This document shows positions 49,273 through 58,088 of a stretch of DNA of 64,000 nt, piece after piece. The stretch comes from Bilophila sp964538355 (GTDB lineage: Bacteria > Desulfobacterota > Desulfovibrionia > Desulfovibrionales > Desulfovibrionaceae): contig CAZIFC010000004.1 of NCBI GenBank assembly GCA_964538355.1, positions 62,001 to 126,000 of the forward strand, written 5' to 3'. Each line of letters begins with the position of its first letter. The first letter of the stretch is position 1. The notes below the pieces were generated by a model. The model was not told the origin of the DNA, did no database searches, and was given only the letters and a program-made list of their open reading frames with translations. The translations under genes were made by a program, and so were the position numbers.

Positions 49273-50571
49273 ATGGAGTACTTTGACATTGCCGAGACAT
49301 GGGACAGAGCCACGCTGGACGCCGTTCAGCTGACCCGCCTGAAAACGACCATCCAGCAAGCGGCGCGCACGCCCTTCTATGCCGCGCGTCTTGCCGAGGC
49401 CGGACTCTCTGCCGACAGCCTGCGTTCCCTTGAGGATTTCCGGCGGCTGCCCTTTACCAGCAAGGACGATCTCCGCACCCAGTATCCGTATGGACTTGCT
49501 GCGGTTCCGCATTCCGAATTCGTACGCATGCACTGTTCCAGCGGCACGACCGGAACCCCCGTCGCCATCTGCTACACCCAGTCAGACATCAACAGCTGGG
49601 CCGATCTCATGGCCCGCTGCCTGCACATGGCCGGCGTCCGCAAGAACGACGTATTTCAGAACATGTCCGGCTACGGCCTGTTCACCGGCGGTCTGGGCAT
49701 CCATTACGGCGCGGAACGTCTGGGCTGCATGACCATTCCGGCCGGGGCGGGCAACTCCAAGCGTCAGCTCAAGCTGGTGAAGGACTTTGGAACCACCGTG
49801 GCCCACATCCTGCCCTCCTACGCGCTCCATCTCGGCACAACGCTGCAGGAGGAAGGGGAAGATCCCACCGCCCTCAGCCTCCGTATCGCCTGCGTCGGCG
49901 CAGAGCCGTACACCGAGGCAACCCGCCGCCGCATCGAAGCAATGTTCGATATGAAGGTCTACAACTCCTACGGGCTGTCCGAAATGAACGGTCCCGGCGT
50001 CGCCTTCGAATGCCAGCATCAGAACGGCCTGCACCTCTGGGAAGACGCCTATCTGATGGAAATCATCGATCCGAAGACCGGGGAGCTGCTTCCTGACGGC
50101 GAAGTGGGCGAGCTGGTGCTCACCACCCTGTGCCGCCACGGGATGCCCTTCCTGCGCTACCGTACCCGCGACCTGACCCGCATCATCCCCGGGGACTGCC
50201 CCTGCGGACGCAAGCACCGCCGCATCGACCGCATCCTCGGACGCTCCGACGACATGATCATCGTCAAGGGCGTGAACATCTATCCCATGCAGGTCGAACG
50301 CGTGCTCATGGACTACCATGAGGTAGGCCAGAACTACCTCATCGTGCTCGAACGCGACGGACTCAAGGATACCATGAAGGTGCAGGTGGAAATCCGCGAG
50401 GAAAGCTTTGTGGAAGACATGCGCGTATTGCGGGGCCTTCAGGATACCATCGCCCGCGCCCTCAAGGACGAGATCCTCATCACGCCCAAGGTGGAGCTGG
50501 TGCAGCACAATTCCCTGCCCCGCACCGAAGGCAAGGCGCAGCGCGTCATCGACAATCGCGAGAAAAACTAG
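49273..50571 (+). CDS. Phenylacetate--CoA ligase
   Basis: A 432-aa AMP-forming ligase of the PaaK family, of usual length. HCSSGTTGTPVAICYT (~80) is the phosphate loop, YGLSEMNGPG the adenine region, and RYRTRDLT, GRSDDMIIVKGVNIYP the hinge and C-terminal domain. It activates phenylacetate or a related aryl acid to the CoA thioester; such genes are frequent in anaerobes that ferment aromatic amino acids by the arylpyruvate route. Its neighbours give no pathway. The ribosome-binding site is weak. Confidence 0.92.
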   Translation: MEYFDIAETWDRATLDAVQLTRLKTTIQQAARTPFYAARLAEAGLSADSLRSLEDFRRLPFTSKDDLRTQYPYGLAAVPHSEFVRMHCSSGTTGTPVAICYTQSDINSWADLMARCLHMAGVRKNDVFQNMSGYGLFTGGLGIHYGAERLGCMTIPAGAGNSKRQLKLVKDFGTTVAHILPSYALHLGTTLQEEGEDPTALSLRIACVGAEPYTEATRRRIEAMFDMKVYNSYGLSEMNGPGVAFECQHQNGLHLWEDAYLMEIIDPKTGELLPDGEVGELVLTTLCRHGMPFLRYRTRDLTRIIPGDCPCGRKHRRIDRILGRSDDMIIVKGVNIYPMQVERVLMDYHEVGQNYLIVLERDGLKDTMKVQVEIREESFVEDMRVLRGLQDTIARALKDEILITPKVELVQHNSLPRTEGKAQRVIDNREKN

Positions 50572-50624
50572 CCCGAGCGCAGGCCGGGAAAACGATACCG
50601 GCCCGGAAAAAAACACAAGTTAGC

Positions 50625-50666
50625 ACAAACAGCCTCCCCTGCCACGCGGCAGAGGAGGCTGTTTGT
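50625..50666. terminator. Bidirectional terminator between paaK-like gene and T6SS operon
   Basis: ACAAACAGCCTCC (50625-50637) and GGAGGCTGTTTGT (50654-50666) pair perfectly, with an inner CTGCC/GGCAG stem on a 4-base loop. It lies between two convergent genes. Confidence 0.85.
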
Positions 50667-50692
50667 ATGGCGGCAAGAAAAAACGCCGACCG

Positions 50693-53446
50693 CTAGTCCT
50701 CGCTGAAGGTCACGGTAAAGGCTCCCGCGGGAGAGACGTCAAGCGTCACCGATGCGGGCATGGTTTCACCGTTCATGCGGTTCAGGATTTCCCGGGCCAG
50801 ATGGGGAAGGACGGCCCCGGAAAGCACCGCATCGATATTGCGGGCACCGGTTTCCACTTCCGTGCAGCGTGCCGCGATGTTCTCGGGGACGGCCTCCGTC
50901 CAGTTCATGGCAATGCCGGAATTGCTGAACATCCGCCGTTTCAGCTGTTCGAGCTTCAGCAGCGTGATGCGGTTCAGAGCCTCAGTGTTCAGGCTGACAT
51001 ACGGGACTATCCGCATCCGGGCCAACAACGCGGGCTGGAAATGCTGCGACAGCAGGGGACGGATGGCGGCCCCCACCTCGGTGGTGTCGGAGATCGTCCC
51101 TTCTGCGGTCATGCGCTGGATAATGTCGGAACCAAGGTTTGAAGTAAGCAGTATCAGCGTATTGCGGAAGCTCACCTCGACACCTTCGCCATCCGTCAGC
51201 GTTCCCTTGTCAAAGACCTGATAGAAAAGCTGCATCACGTCGAGATGCGCCTTCTCCACCTCGTCGAGCAGGACAACGGAGTACGGCTTGCGGCGCACGG
51301 CCTCCGTAAGAAGCCCGCCTTCGCCATATCCCACATAGCCGGGAGGAGAACCCACCAGCCGGGACACGGTGTGCTTTTCCTGAAACTCGCTCATGTTCAC
51401 GGTCACGACATTGCGTTCATCGCCAAAGAGCACATCCGCCAGAGCCAGCCCGGTTTCCGTCTTGCCGACTCCGGAAGGCCCGACCAGCAGAAACACGCCC
51501 AGCGGCTGGGAAGGCGAACGCAAGCCGGCCTTGCCCATCTGAATGCCTTCCGCAATGGCGGAAAGTGCGGCATCCTGCCCCTGAATCCGCTCCTGAATCA
51601 GCGTTTCCAGACGGGCAACCGTGCTGGCCTGATCCCGGGCCATCTTGCCCACGGGGATCCCCGTCCAGTCGGAAACGACCCGCGCCACCGTATCCGGGGT
51701 GACTTCCACGCTCAACAGGCCATCTTTGCCTTGCAGGGCCTCAAACGCTGCGCGGGCCTTGTCGAGACGAAGCTGGGCAGATTCCAGCGAAGCCTCAGGC
51801 TCTTCCGGCAACCCTTCTTCCCTTTCCGGCTCAGGCGCAGGAACCGGTTCCGCCTGTTCCGCCTCTTCCGCCTTATTTGCCGCATCCGGCGCATCCGCCG
51901 CATCCGGCACACGATCTCTTTCAGCCTTTCGCGCGGCTACGAGGGCTTCCCGAGCTTCAATAAGAGTATTGGCGGCTTCCCGCTCCGCTTCCCATTGGGC
52001 GAGAAGCGCGGCGGCCTCTTCTTCCTGGGCGGCGATGTCTGCATCCAGCGTCTCGAAACGGGCCGGATCTATGGGCAGGCCATTGTCGCGGTCGCGTTCC
52101 AATGCCTTCTTTTCACGCTGCAACGCCTGAATGCTGCGGCGGCAATCTTCAAGAGGCGCGGGGGTCGAGGCCAGCCCAACCTTCACTCGCGCACAGGCCG
52201 TATCCAGCAAATCCACGGCCTTGTCGGGCAAGAAACGGCCTGTGATGTATTTTCCCGCCAGCTCCGCCGCGGCGACAAGCGCATCATCGCGAACAAGGAC
52301 ATGGTGGTTTTTTTCATAGCTTTCGCGCAGGCCGCGCAAAATCAGGGTGGTCGTGTCCACCGAAGGCTCGTCAAGTTTCACCAGCTGGAACCGACGCGCA
52401 AGGGCCGCATCTTTCTCGAAATATTTTTTGTATTCCTTCCACGTCGTCGCCGCGCAGGTACGGATTTCGCCACGGGCAAGGGCCGGCTTCATGAGGTTGG
52501 CAGCGTCACTCCCGCCGGACTGCCCTCCTGCGCCGACAAGAAGGTGGGCTTCGTCAATAAAGAGGATAATCGGCTCTTCCGAAGTTTTGATCTCATCCAG
52601 AACGCCCTTGAGACGCCGCTCGAATTCACCCTTGACCGAGGCTCCCGCCTCCAGCAGGCCCATATCAAGGCCCAGCAGGGTAACGCCGCGCAAGGTATCC
52701 GGGACATCGCCCTCTACGATACGCAGGGCAAGGCCTTCCATGACCGCCGTTTTCCCCACGCCCGGTTCGCCCACCAGAATGGGATTGTTCTTCCTGCGCC
52801 TTGCAAGGATATCAACCATCTGGCGGATCTCGGCGTCGCGCCCGAAGACGGGGTCCAGCTTCCCCGACCGGGCCTTGGCTGAAAAGTCTTCACAAAACCG
52901 TTCAATGAAACGCTCCGCTCCAGCCTCCCGCACCCCGGAGAGCGGCTTGGCGTCGGAACTCGCGGCCGTGTTCTCATCAGAATCTTTGGTAATGGCCGCA
53001 AAACGCTGCTGGAGCGTTTCCCGGTTCACGCAAGCCAGCAGGGACGCATAGTTGCCCTGTGCGTAGAAGGAGGGACGGCGCAGGAAGGCAAGCAGTAGAG
53101 AGCCGGTCCGAATGCGCGTGGTGCCAAGATCCACGGAGGCGACCAGCCAGGCGGCCTCAAGCAGCTCTTGCAGGACAGGCGAAAACACAGGCCGCCCCGA
53201 ATTGCCGCTGCGGAACGTTTCCAGTGCGGCATTCAATTCTTTCCGCAGGCGATCAAGATCGCACCCTGCATCCTTGAGGATGATCCCGATATCCGCATGG
53301 GCCATGTCCAGGGCCGCGAGAAGGCAATGCTCTACGGTAACCTCGTATTGGCCATGATTCACGGTCAGCCCTGCGGCTCCGTGCAGCATCTGGACGCAGG
53401 CCGCATTACACTTTTCAATCAGTGCCTTTATTTCCACTCCAACCAT
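50693..53446 (-). CDS. clpV: T6SS sheath-disassembly ATPase ClpV (TssH)
   Basis: A 917-aa AAA+ protein of the ClpB/ClpV type. The N-domain (~1-160) would bind the contracted TssB-TssC sheath. Walker A1 is GEPGVGKT (226-233), Walker B1 ILFIDEAH; Walker A2 is GPSGVGKT (~640) and Walker B2 VVLLDEVEKAH. A low-complexity Ala/Glu/Pro linker (~505-565) lies in the middle region and is coded by short DNA repeats. ClpV recycles the sheath after firing. AGGAGAG precedes the ATG. It is the last gene of the operon and is separated from hcp by a terminator. Confidence 0.96.
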   Translation of the reverse strand: MVGVEIKALIEKCNAACVQMLHGAAGLTVNHGQYEVTVEHCLLAALDMAHADIGIILKDAGCDLDRLRKELNAALETFRSGNSGRPVFSPVLQELLEAAWLVASVDLGTTRIRTGSLLLAFLRRPSFYAQGNYASLLACVNRETLQQRFAAITKDSDENTAASSDAKPLSGVREAGAERFIERFCEDFSAKARSGKLDPVFGRDAEIRQMVDILARRRKNNPILVGEPGVGKTAVMEGLALRIVEGDVPDTLRGVTLLGLDMGLLEAGASVKGEFERRLKGVLDEIKTSEEPIILFIDEAHLLVGAGGQSGGSDAANLMKPALARGEIRTCAATTWKEYKKYFEKDAALARRFQLVKLDEPSVDTTTLILRGLRESYEKNHHVLVRDDALVAAAELAGKYITGRFLPDKAVDLLDTACARVKVGLASTPAPLEDCRRSIQALQREKKALERDRDNGLPIDPARFETLDADIAAQEEEAAALLAQWEAEREAANTLIEAREALVAARKAERDRVPDAADAPDAANKAEEAEQAEPVPAPEPEREEGLPEEPEASLESAQLRLDKARAAFEALQGKDGLLSVEVTPDTVARVVSDWTGIPVGKMARDQASTVARLETLIQERIQGQDAALSAIAEGIQMGKAGLRSPSQPLGVFLLVGPSGVGKTETGLALADVLFGDERNVVTVNMSEFQEKHTVSRLVGSPPGYVGYGEGGLLTEAVRRKPYSVVLLDEVEKAHLDVMQLFYQVFDKGTLTDGEGVEVSFRNTLILLTSNLGSDIIQRMTAEGTISDTTEVGAAIRPLLSQHFQPALLARMRIVPYVSLNTEALNRITLLKLEQLKRRMFSNSGIAMNWTEAVPENIAARCTEVETGARNIDAVLSGAVLPHLAREILNRMNGETMPASVTLDVSPAGAFTVTFSED
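51882..51908. repeat. Three 9-base direct repeats in the clpV linker
   Basis: GCATCCGGC, GCATCCGCC, GCATCCGGC in tandem, in frame with clpV; a related run of TTCCGCCT units lies at 51848-51875. They code part of the Ala/Asp/Glu linker. Confidence 0.75.
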
Positions 53447-53479
53447 GTGTGCTCTCTCCTTCGCGTCCCTGCCGCAGCA

Positions 53480-53517
53480 AAAAAGCAGAGGGGAGGCCCT
53501 GTTTCAGAAGCCTCCCC
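53480..53517 (-). terminator. Terminator between hcp and clpV
   Basis: On the minus strand GGGGAGGC (53510-53517) pairs with GCCTCCCC (53490-53497), followed after tctgc by six T (53479-53484 region as A on the plus strand). It lies ten bases after the hcp stop and could lower clpV expression relative to hcp. Confidence 0.75.
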
Positions 53518-53526
53518 CCGAACGTA

Positions 53527-54006
53527 CTAGTTCTTCCAGTTGTCGACGTATTCGATGTTGCCGTCGTTATACGTCCACGTGATCTTGGAATAGGTGAACG
53601 AAATCTTTTCCATGTCGTGGTACGGCTTGTTCTCGGGCAGGAACGTCGTCGGCGTGGACTTGTTCACGCTTACGATGATGGCTTCTTCCAGCTTGATGGT
53701 AAAATACTTTTCTTCAGTGCCATCCGCCTTGATCCGATAGTGATCCAGCGTCACGGTGCACTGTTCGCCGGTGCAGCAGGCCTTGTAGAGCTTGGGGGTC
53801 GCACAGTCGAGATGCTTTTCGACCGTGAAGGGATGGTGAATGCGCTGTCCGGTGGGGAGTCCGGTGTGGGTATCCTTGGGGATTTCCACATCGTGCTCAA
53901 CCGAGTAGATCAGCATCTTGTCCTTCTTGTCCCCACCCTGCGGGCAATCGCCCTTGATTTCGCCCTGCGAGGTCCCTTCCACCTTGAGATATGCAGTCAA
54001 TGCCAT
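53527..54006 (-). CDS. hcp: T6SS tube protein Hcp (TssD)
   Basis: A 159-aa Hcp protein. It begins MALTAYLKVEGTSQGEIKGD and has SVEHDVEIP, GQRIHHPFTVEKHLDCATPKL (in two halves) and FTYSKITWTY, all typical of Hcp. Hexameric rings stack into the inner tube that is fired with VgrG. It has a CCTGEQC Cys cluster near residue 77, which is not usual. AAAGGAC precedes the ATG. The terminator that follows and its position after the sheath genes suggest higher expression than clpV. Confidence 0.96.
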   Translation of the reverse strand: MALTAYLKVEGTSQGEIKGDCPQGGDKKDKMLIYSVEHDVEIPKDTHTGLPTGQRIHHPFTVEKHLDCATPKLYKACCTGEQCTVTLDHYRIKADGTEEKYFTIKLEEAIIVSVNKSTPTTFLPENKPYHDMEKISFTYSKITWTYNDGNIEYVDNWKN

Positions 54007-54042
54007 GTCAACAGTCCTTTTTTAAAAGGTGCGTGATCCAGA

Positions 54043-54056
54043 AAGGCCTAGGCCTT
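54043..54056. repeat. Palindrome over the tssC stop codon
   Basis: AAGGCCTAGGCCTT is a perfect 14-base palindrome that contains the tssC stop codon, 36 bases upstream of the hcp start. No loop is available for a stable RNA hairpin longer than a few pairs, so its meaning is unclear. Confidence 0.5.
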
Positions 54057-55526
54057 GTCCAGCTTGCCGACCAGGGAAAGGGTAAAACTGGCTCCCATGT
54101 ACTTGAAATGGGGGCGGGCGAGCAGGCCCACGGAGTACCAGCCGGGCTGTCCCGCAATGTCGCTTACCGTCACTTTTGCCATTCTCAGGGGACGGCGGCT
54201 CCGGGTTACCGGATCGGGATCGTCCATTTCCGTCACATACTGGCTGATCCACTTGTTCAGTTCGCGGTCAAGGTCATTGCGCTCTTTCCACGTTCCGATG
54301 TTTTCGCGCTGGATAACCTTGATGTAATGGGCCAGCCTGTTCATGATCATCATGTAGGGGAGCTGGAGCGACAGCTTGTAGTTCAGCTCCGCTTCCTTCC
54401 CTTCCGCCGTATTGGGGAAGACCTTGGGACGCAGACAGGAGTTTGCCGAGAAAAACGCGGCATTGTCCGCACCCTTACGCATGGTCAGGGCAATGAAGCC
54501 CTCTTCCGCCAATTCGTATTCCCGGCGTTCGGAGACAAGCACCTGCGTCGGAATCTTGGTCTGCATCTGGCCCATGGCCTCGTAGGTGTAGACGGGGAGG
54601 TTGTCCACACTGCCGCCACCCTGAGGCCCGATGATGTTGGCACACCAGCGGTATTTGGCAAAGCTGTCCGCCATCCGGGAAGCCATGGCAAAGGCCGTGT
54701 TTCCCCAGCAGAAGTCTTCCGTATCGTTTGCCTGCTCCACAAAGGAAAACGTCTTTGCCGGAACGGTATCAGGGCCATAGGGCACACGCAGCAGGAAGCG
54801 CGGCAGGGTCAGGCCGACATAGCGGGAATCTTCGTTTTCCCGGAATCCGCGCCACTTGGTGTACTGCGGCATCTCGAAGATGGATTTCAGATCCTTGAGA
54901 TTCGGCAAATCTTCCCACGAATCCAGGCCAAAGAACGACTTGCCCGCGGAAGCGATGAACGGGGCATGGGACATGGCCGCAACGCTGGAAACGTAGTTCA
55001 GCAGCTCGATGTCCTGCGGGCCGGGGCCAAAATCGTAGTTGGCGATCATCGCGCCTACGGGCTGGCCGCCGAACTGGCCGTACTCCGCCGTGTAGATATG
55101 CTTGTAAAGGCCGGACTTGGTCACTTCCGGGGTATCTTCAAAGTCGGCAAGCAAGTCTTCTTTGGATACGTTGATATATTCAATCTTGATATTCTGACGG
55201 AAATCAGTGTGGTCGACCAAGAACTTCAGCCCGCGCCACGAACGTTCCAGCTTCTGGAAGGACTCGTCATGCAAAATGGCATTGACCTGAGCGGAAAGCT
55301 TCGCATCCAGCTCGGCGATCATCTGATCGACGAGGCTTGCGGAAACCTTGACGTCGGGGGAGCTGCCGACCAGCTGCTTCAGGAATTCCTCAAGCCCGGT
55401 CTTCGTCGCGCTGTACCCTTCGTCCTGAGGGCGGAGCTTGCTGGCTTCAACGATTTCGTCAAGAAGAGTCAGTTCTTCCGCTTTGGGGGCGGCGGCTGCC
55501 TGGGTGCCGGCTTCTACCTCGCTCAT
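54048..55526 (-). CDS. tssC: T6SS contractile sheath large subunit TssC (VipB)
   Basis: A 492-aa protein of the ImpC/VipB family. Family blocks include the LERSWRGLKFLVDHTDF segment (~90), FGLDSWEDLPNLKDL, and ENIGTWKERNDLDRELNKW near the C-terminus. With TssB it forms the contractile sheath. AGGAG precedes the ATG, which overlaps the tssB stop (ATGA). Confidence 0.97.
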   Translation of the reverse strand: MSEVEAGTQAAAAPKAEELTLLDEIVEASKLRPQDEGYSATKTGLEEFLKQLVGSSPDVKVSASLVDQMIAELDAKLSAQVNAILHDESFQKLERSWRGLKFLVDHTDFRQNIKIEYINVSKEDLLADFEDTPEVTKSGLYKHIYTAEYGQFGGQPVGAMIANYDFGPGPQDIELLNYVSSVAAMSHAPFIASAGKSFFGLDSWEDLPNLKDLKSIFEMPQYTKWRGFRENEDSRYVGLTLPRFLLRVPYGPDTVPAKTFSFVEQANDTEDFCWGNTAFAMASRMADSFAKYRWCANIIGPQGGGSVDNLPVYTYEAMGQMQTKIPTQVLVSERREYELAEEGFIALTMRKGADNAAFFSANSCLRPKVFPNTAEGKEAELNYKLSLQLPYMMIMNRLAHYIKVIQRENIGTWKERNDLDRELNKWISQYVTEMDDPDPVTRSRRPLRMAKVTVSDIAGQPGWYSVGLLARPHFKYMGASFTLSLVGKLDKA

Positions 55527-56017
55527 TTCGAATCTCCTTCAAGTCCAAGTTCCTGCAACAGTTTGGCCCTCATATCCTCATCAGCCACCATTTCCTGCAC
55601 CTTGCGGCGGAAATCGGGGACGTTTGACAAGGGGCTTTTCAGGGCTTTCAGGGCATCACGAAGCTGGATCAGCTTCATAAGCTCGGGAACCTGCTGCACA
55701 AGCGCATCCGGCTCAAAATCCCGCATCGTCTTGAAGGACAGATTGGCAGTGAGCTTGGCGTCTTCTTCATTGGTGATGGTATTCGGCACGGAAATATTCA
55801 GCTGAATCCCCTGACCGGCCAGCACATCATTAAAATTATCCTTATCCACGGAAACAGGAGTACGGTCTTCAACCTGACGTTCATCCCTTGCATTGGAAAA
55901 ATCGCCCAAAACCATGAGCTTCAGAGGGAGTTCCACATCTTCCTGGACATCACCAGTTGCCGGCCTATACAGGATATTAACACGTTCCTTGGGTGCTACT
56001 GAACCGTCATTTCCCAT
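55523..56017 (-). CDS. tssB: T6SS contractile sheath small subunit TssB (VipA)
   Basis: A 164-aa protein of the ImpB/VipA family. It starts MGNDGSVAPKERVNI and has the conserved PLKLMVLGDFSNARDERQVEDR region (in two halves, residues ~28-50) and FEPDALVQQVPELMKL. It pairs with TssC to build the sheath and is coupled to it by a four-base overlap. Confidence 0.97.
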   Translation of the reverse strand: MGNDGSVAPKERVNILYRPATGDVQEDVELPLKLMVLGDFSNARDERQVEDRTPVSVDKDNFNDVLAGQGIQLNISVPNTITNEEDAKLTANLSFKTMRDFEPDALVQQVPELMKLIQLRDALKALKSPLSNVPDFRRKVQEMVADEDMRAKLLQELGLEGDSK

Positions 56018-56046
56018 GAGACACTCCTTTTTCGATCCGTAATCAG

Positions 56047-57672
56047 CTACATGTCATTCTTTTCTTCCATGCGGAAAGCCACAGATGGCTGAAGCTTGGC
56101 AATATGGAGAAAGGCTTCTTTCATTTTCTGTAACCGTTTTTCTTGAGAAGAGCCAGCCCATGCGCTGTATACGTTCTGCCAGAGGAGGCTTGCCAAAGCA
56201 GGGTTCCACTCATCCATTTGGCAGGCTTCCGCGGAAGCGGCTACTTCATCCGCCAACATTGTTGCAGAGTGCCAACGTTGGCATGTACACAAAAGCCGTA
56301 TCTGTTCCAGGCGCAGACGAGTCCGCTTCTGAGGCTCCTGCCCGACAATGGCCTTTTCCAGCACTTCCAGCGCACTGACATAATTCCCTTGTACGGCGCA
56401 CTGTTGCGATTCCTGAATCGCAAGCGTGGCACTGTCCGCAGCCAGGGAAGCCGCCCCTTGTGCCGCTCCCGGCTGAAGCGTTTCCAGCCATGCCTGCGTC
56501 TCGGTAGTAGCAAAGGGCGTGCCATCAGCAAATTTCAGCGTTTCCAGCCCCGGAAGCCGCCGGATCAGCCCAGCGCATTCTTCCCGGACCACCTCCCGGG
56601 CCTCGGCATATTCGGAACCGCATGCCTCCAGCCCTTCTGCAATGCTGCGCTGCGCATCAAGCCACAAGGGGCACACGGGAGCAAACCCTATGGCAGACGC
56701 TACCGCCGCAACGGGATTTCCCGCGGCAAGCATGTGGCGTACCGCATTCAGAGGAACCGGATCTGGGGGAGGAATCGCGGTCTGTCCGCCATCCGCGGGA
56801 GGCAGCGCGTTGATTTTCCCCAACAGGGAGCCGTACACGATCTTCCAGAGGAGCCTTGCCGGAGCTGGCGGCTGGCAGCACAACAGGCCCAGCACGTCAC
56901 CCGCAAGGGCATGGAAGGCGGCAAACGCGGAAGCCGTATCCTTGATTTCCTGTGCAGGCTCGACGGGCGCGGGTGCGGCTGGCGTTGTCTGGACAGGCGG
57001 GACGGCGGCTGCGGGTGTGACCGCGGGTGCTGTGCCCGGTGCGCTGGACGGCGCAGGTTCCCGCACGGGTACCGCCGCGGCCTCTTCCGGTACAGGCTCA
57101 GGCTCTGGAGCCGGCGGAGGTGGAGCCGGTTCCGGCTCAAGGACGGGCAATCGCCGCAAGGCCTCAAGGATTTCGCGCAGAGGGATATGATCCGGCAGGC
57201 GTTCTCCGATCTGCTCGTCAAGAGCAGTCACCGCCAGCCGCGCACGCTCCACGGTTTCCGCCGGGTACGGCGGCATATCCTGCCACGAGGCCATCAGGGG
57301 GAGCGATTGCTCCTGCCACCAGTCAAGGCTGTTGACTCGGGCACGAATCCGGTTCAGCGGCGGGTAGGCGGTTTCCCACCAGTGCCGGAAGAGATCCGCC
57401 AGCACCTGCGTACCCTCGGCCCAGCCGGAAAGCCCCTGCGTCTGCCCCAGCGCAATGGCGAGGTAACTGGCGGCGGGAATATCCTTGGCGAGCGTTCCCA
57501 GCACCTCCGTGGCGGCCTTGGCGACAACACACCACTGGATGCCGTCACCGGATGCGGCAAAACTCAATTTCTTGATTTCGTCCTGCATCTGCCCGTAGGC
57601 TTCTTCGTATTTCGGATCGTTCCCTTGCGGCTTTTCGCCGGGGATCGGATCGATTCCCAGAGTGTTCATCAT
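56047..57672 (-). CDS. tssA: T6SS TssA-type assembly protein
   Basis: A 541-aa protein with an ImpA N-terminal domain (~1-170: ALGQTQGLSGWAEGTQVLADL, in two halves), a Pro/Ala-rich linker (~180-240), and a C-terminal helical part like the VasJ/TssA2 group. TssA proteins prime or cap the growing sheath and tube. Two ATG codons stand together at 57672 and 57669 after GGAGGG; the second is better spaced. The start overlaps the tssE stop. Confidence 0.92.
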   Translation of the reverse strand: MMNTLGIDPIPGEKPQGNDPKYEEAYGQMQDEIKKLSFAASGDGIQWCVVAKAATEVLGTLAKDIPAASYLAIALGQTQGLSGWAEGTQVLADLFRHWWETAYPPLNRIRARVNSLDWWQEQSLPLMASWQDMPPYPAETVERARLAVTALDEQIGERLPDHIPLREILEALRRLPVLEPEPAPPPPAPEPEPVPEEAAAVPVREPAPSSAPGTAPAVTPAAAVPPVQTTPAAPAPVEPAQEIKDTASAFAAFHALAGDVLGLLCCQPPAPARLLWKIVYGSLLGKINALPPADGGQTAIPPPDPVPLNAVRHMLAAGNPVAAVASAIGFAPVCPLWLDAQRSIAEGLEACGSEYAEAREVVREECAGLIRRLPGLETLKFADGTPFATTETQAWLETLQPGAAQGAASLAADSATLAIQESQQCAVQGNYVSALEVLEKAIVGQEPQKRTRLRLEQIRLLCTCQRWHSATMLADEVAASAEACQMDEWNPALASLLWQNVYSAWAGSSQEKRLQKMKEAFLHIAKLQPSVAFRMEEKNDM

Positions 57673-58088
57673 CCCTCCACGGAGACTTTCCCTTGAGGTG
57701 TTACCCGCGTCATCAGCAGGATAGGCATCGTTTCCGACTGCGTAAGGCGCAGCCGTGCCTGAAGCGCAAAAACCATTTGGGTTGAGGCGATGCTTTCAGG
57801 CATGAGCTTGACCGACACATTCGAAAGCCGGGGTTCGTAGCGCATCAGGATATCCGCTATGCTTTTTTCAATGCGGGGAATATCGTCATTGGTAAAAACG
57901 GACCCCATGCTGGTAAAGTCCGGAATGCCCAGCTCCTTGTCCAGCAGAGTGCTGCCCTGCCGGGTATTCAGCAGGCTGGTGACGTACCCGATGACGGAGT
58001 GCAGAACATCCTGCGGATCGTCCTGATCCCGAAAATCGGGATTGTTGTTGATGGCCCGCAAGCGTTCCAGCAAGCGAATCCCCGACAT
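57669..58088 (-). CDS. tssE: T6SS baseplate protein TssE (gp25-like)
   Basis: A 139-aa protein of the gp25/lysozyme-like baseplate family. It has RLRAINNNPDF, VIGYVTSLLNTRQGS and LGIPDFTS, then RIEKSIADILMRYEPRL, as in TssE. It joins the baseplate wedge with TssF and TssG, whose genes are not in the window. Its ATG shares one base with the stop of the upstream gene. Confidence 0.95.
   Translation of the reverse strand: MSGIRLLERLRAINNNPDFRDQDDPQDVLHSVIGYVTSLLNTRQGSTLLDKELGIPDFTSMGSVFTNDDIPRIEKSIADILMRYEPRLSNVSVKLMPESIASTQMVFALQARLRLTQSETMPILLMTRVTPQGKVSVEG

Noticed and set aside
51245..52882. A 545-codon plus-strand frame opposite clpV
   Set aside because: Antisense shadow of a clear AAA+ gene; its Arg/Phe-rich repeat region is the complement of the Ala/Glu linker.
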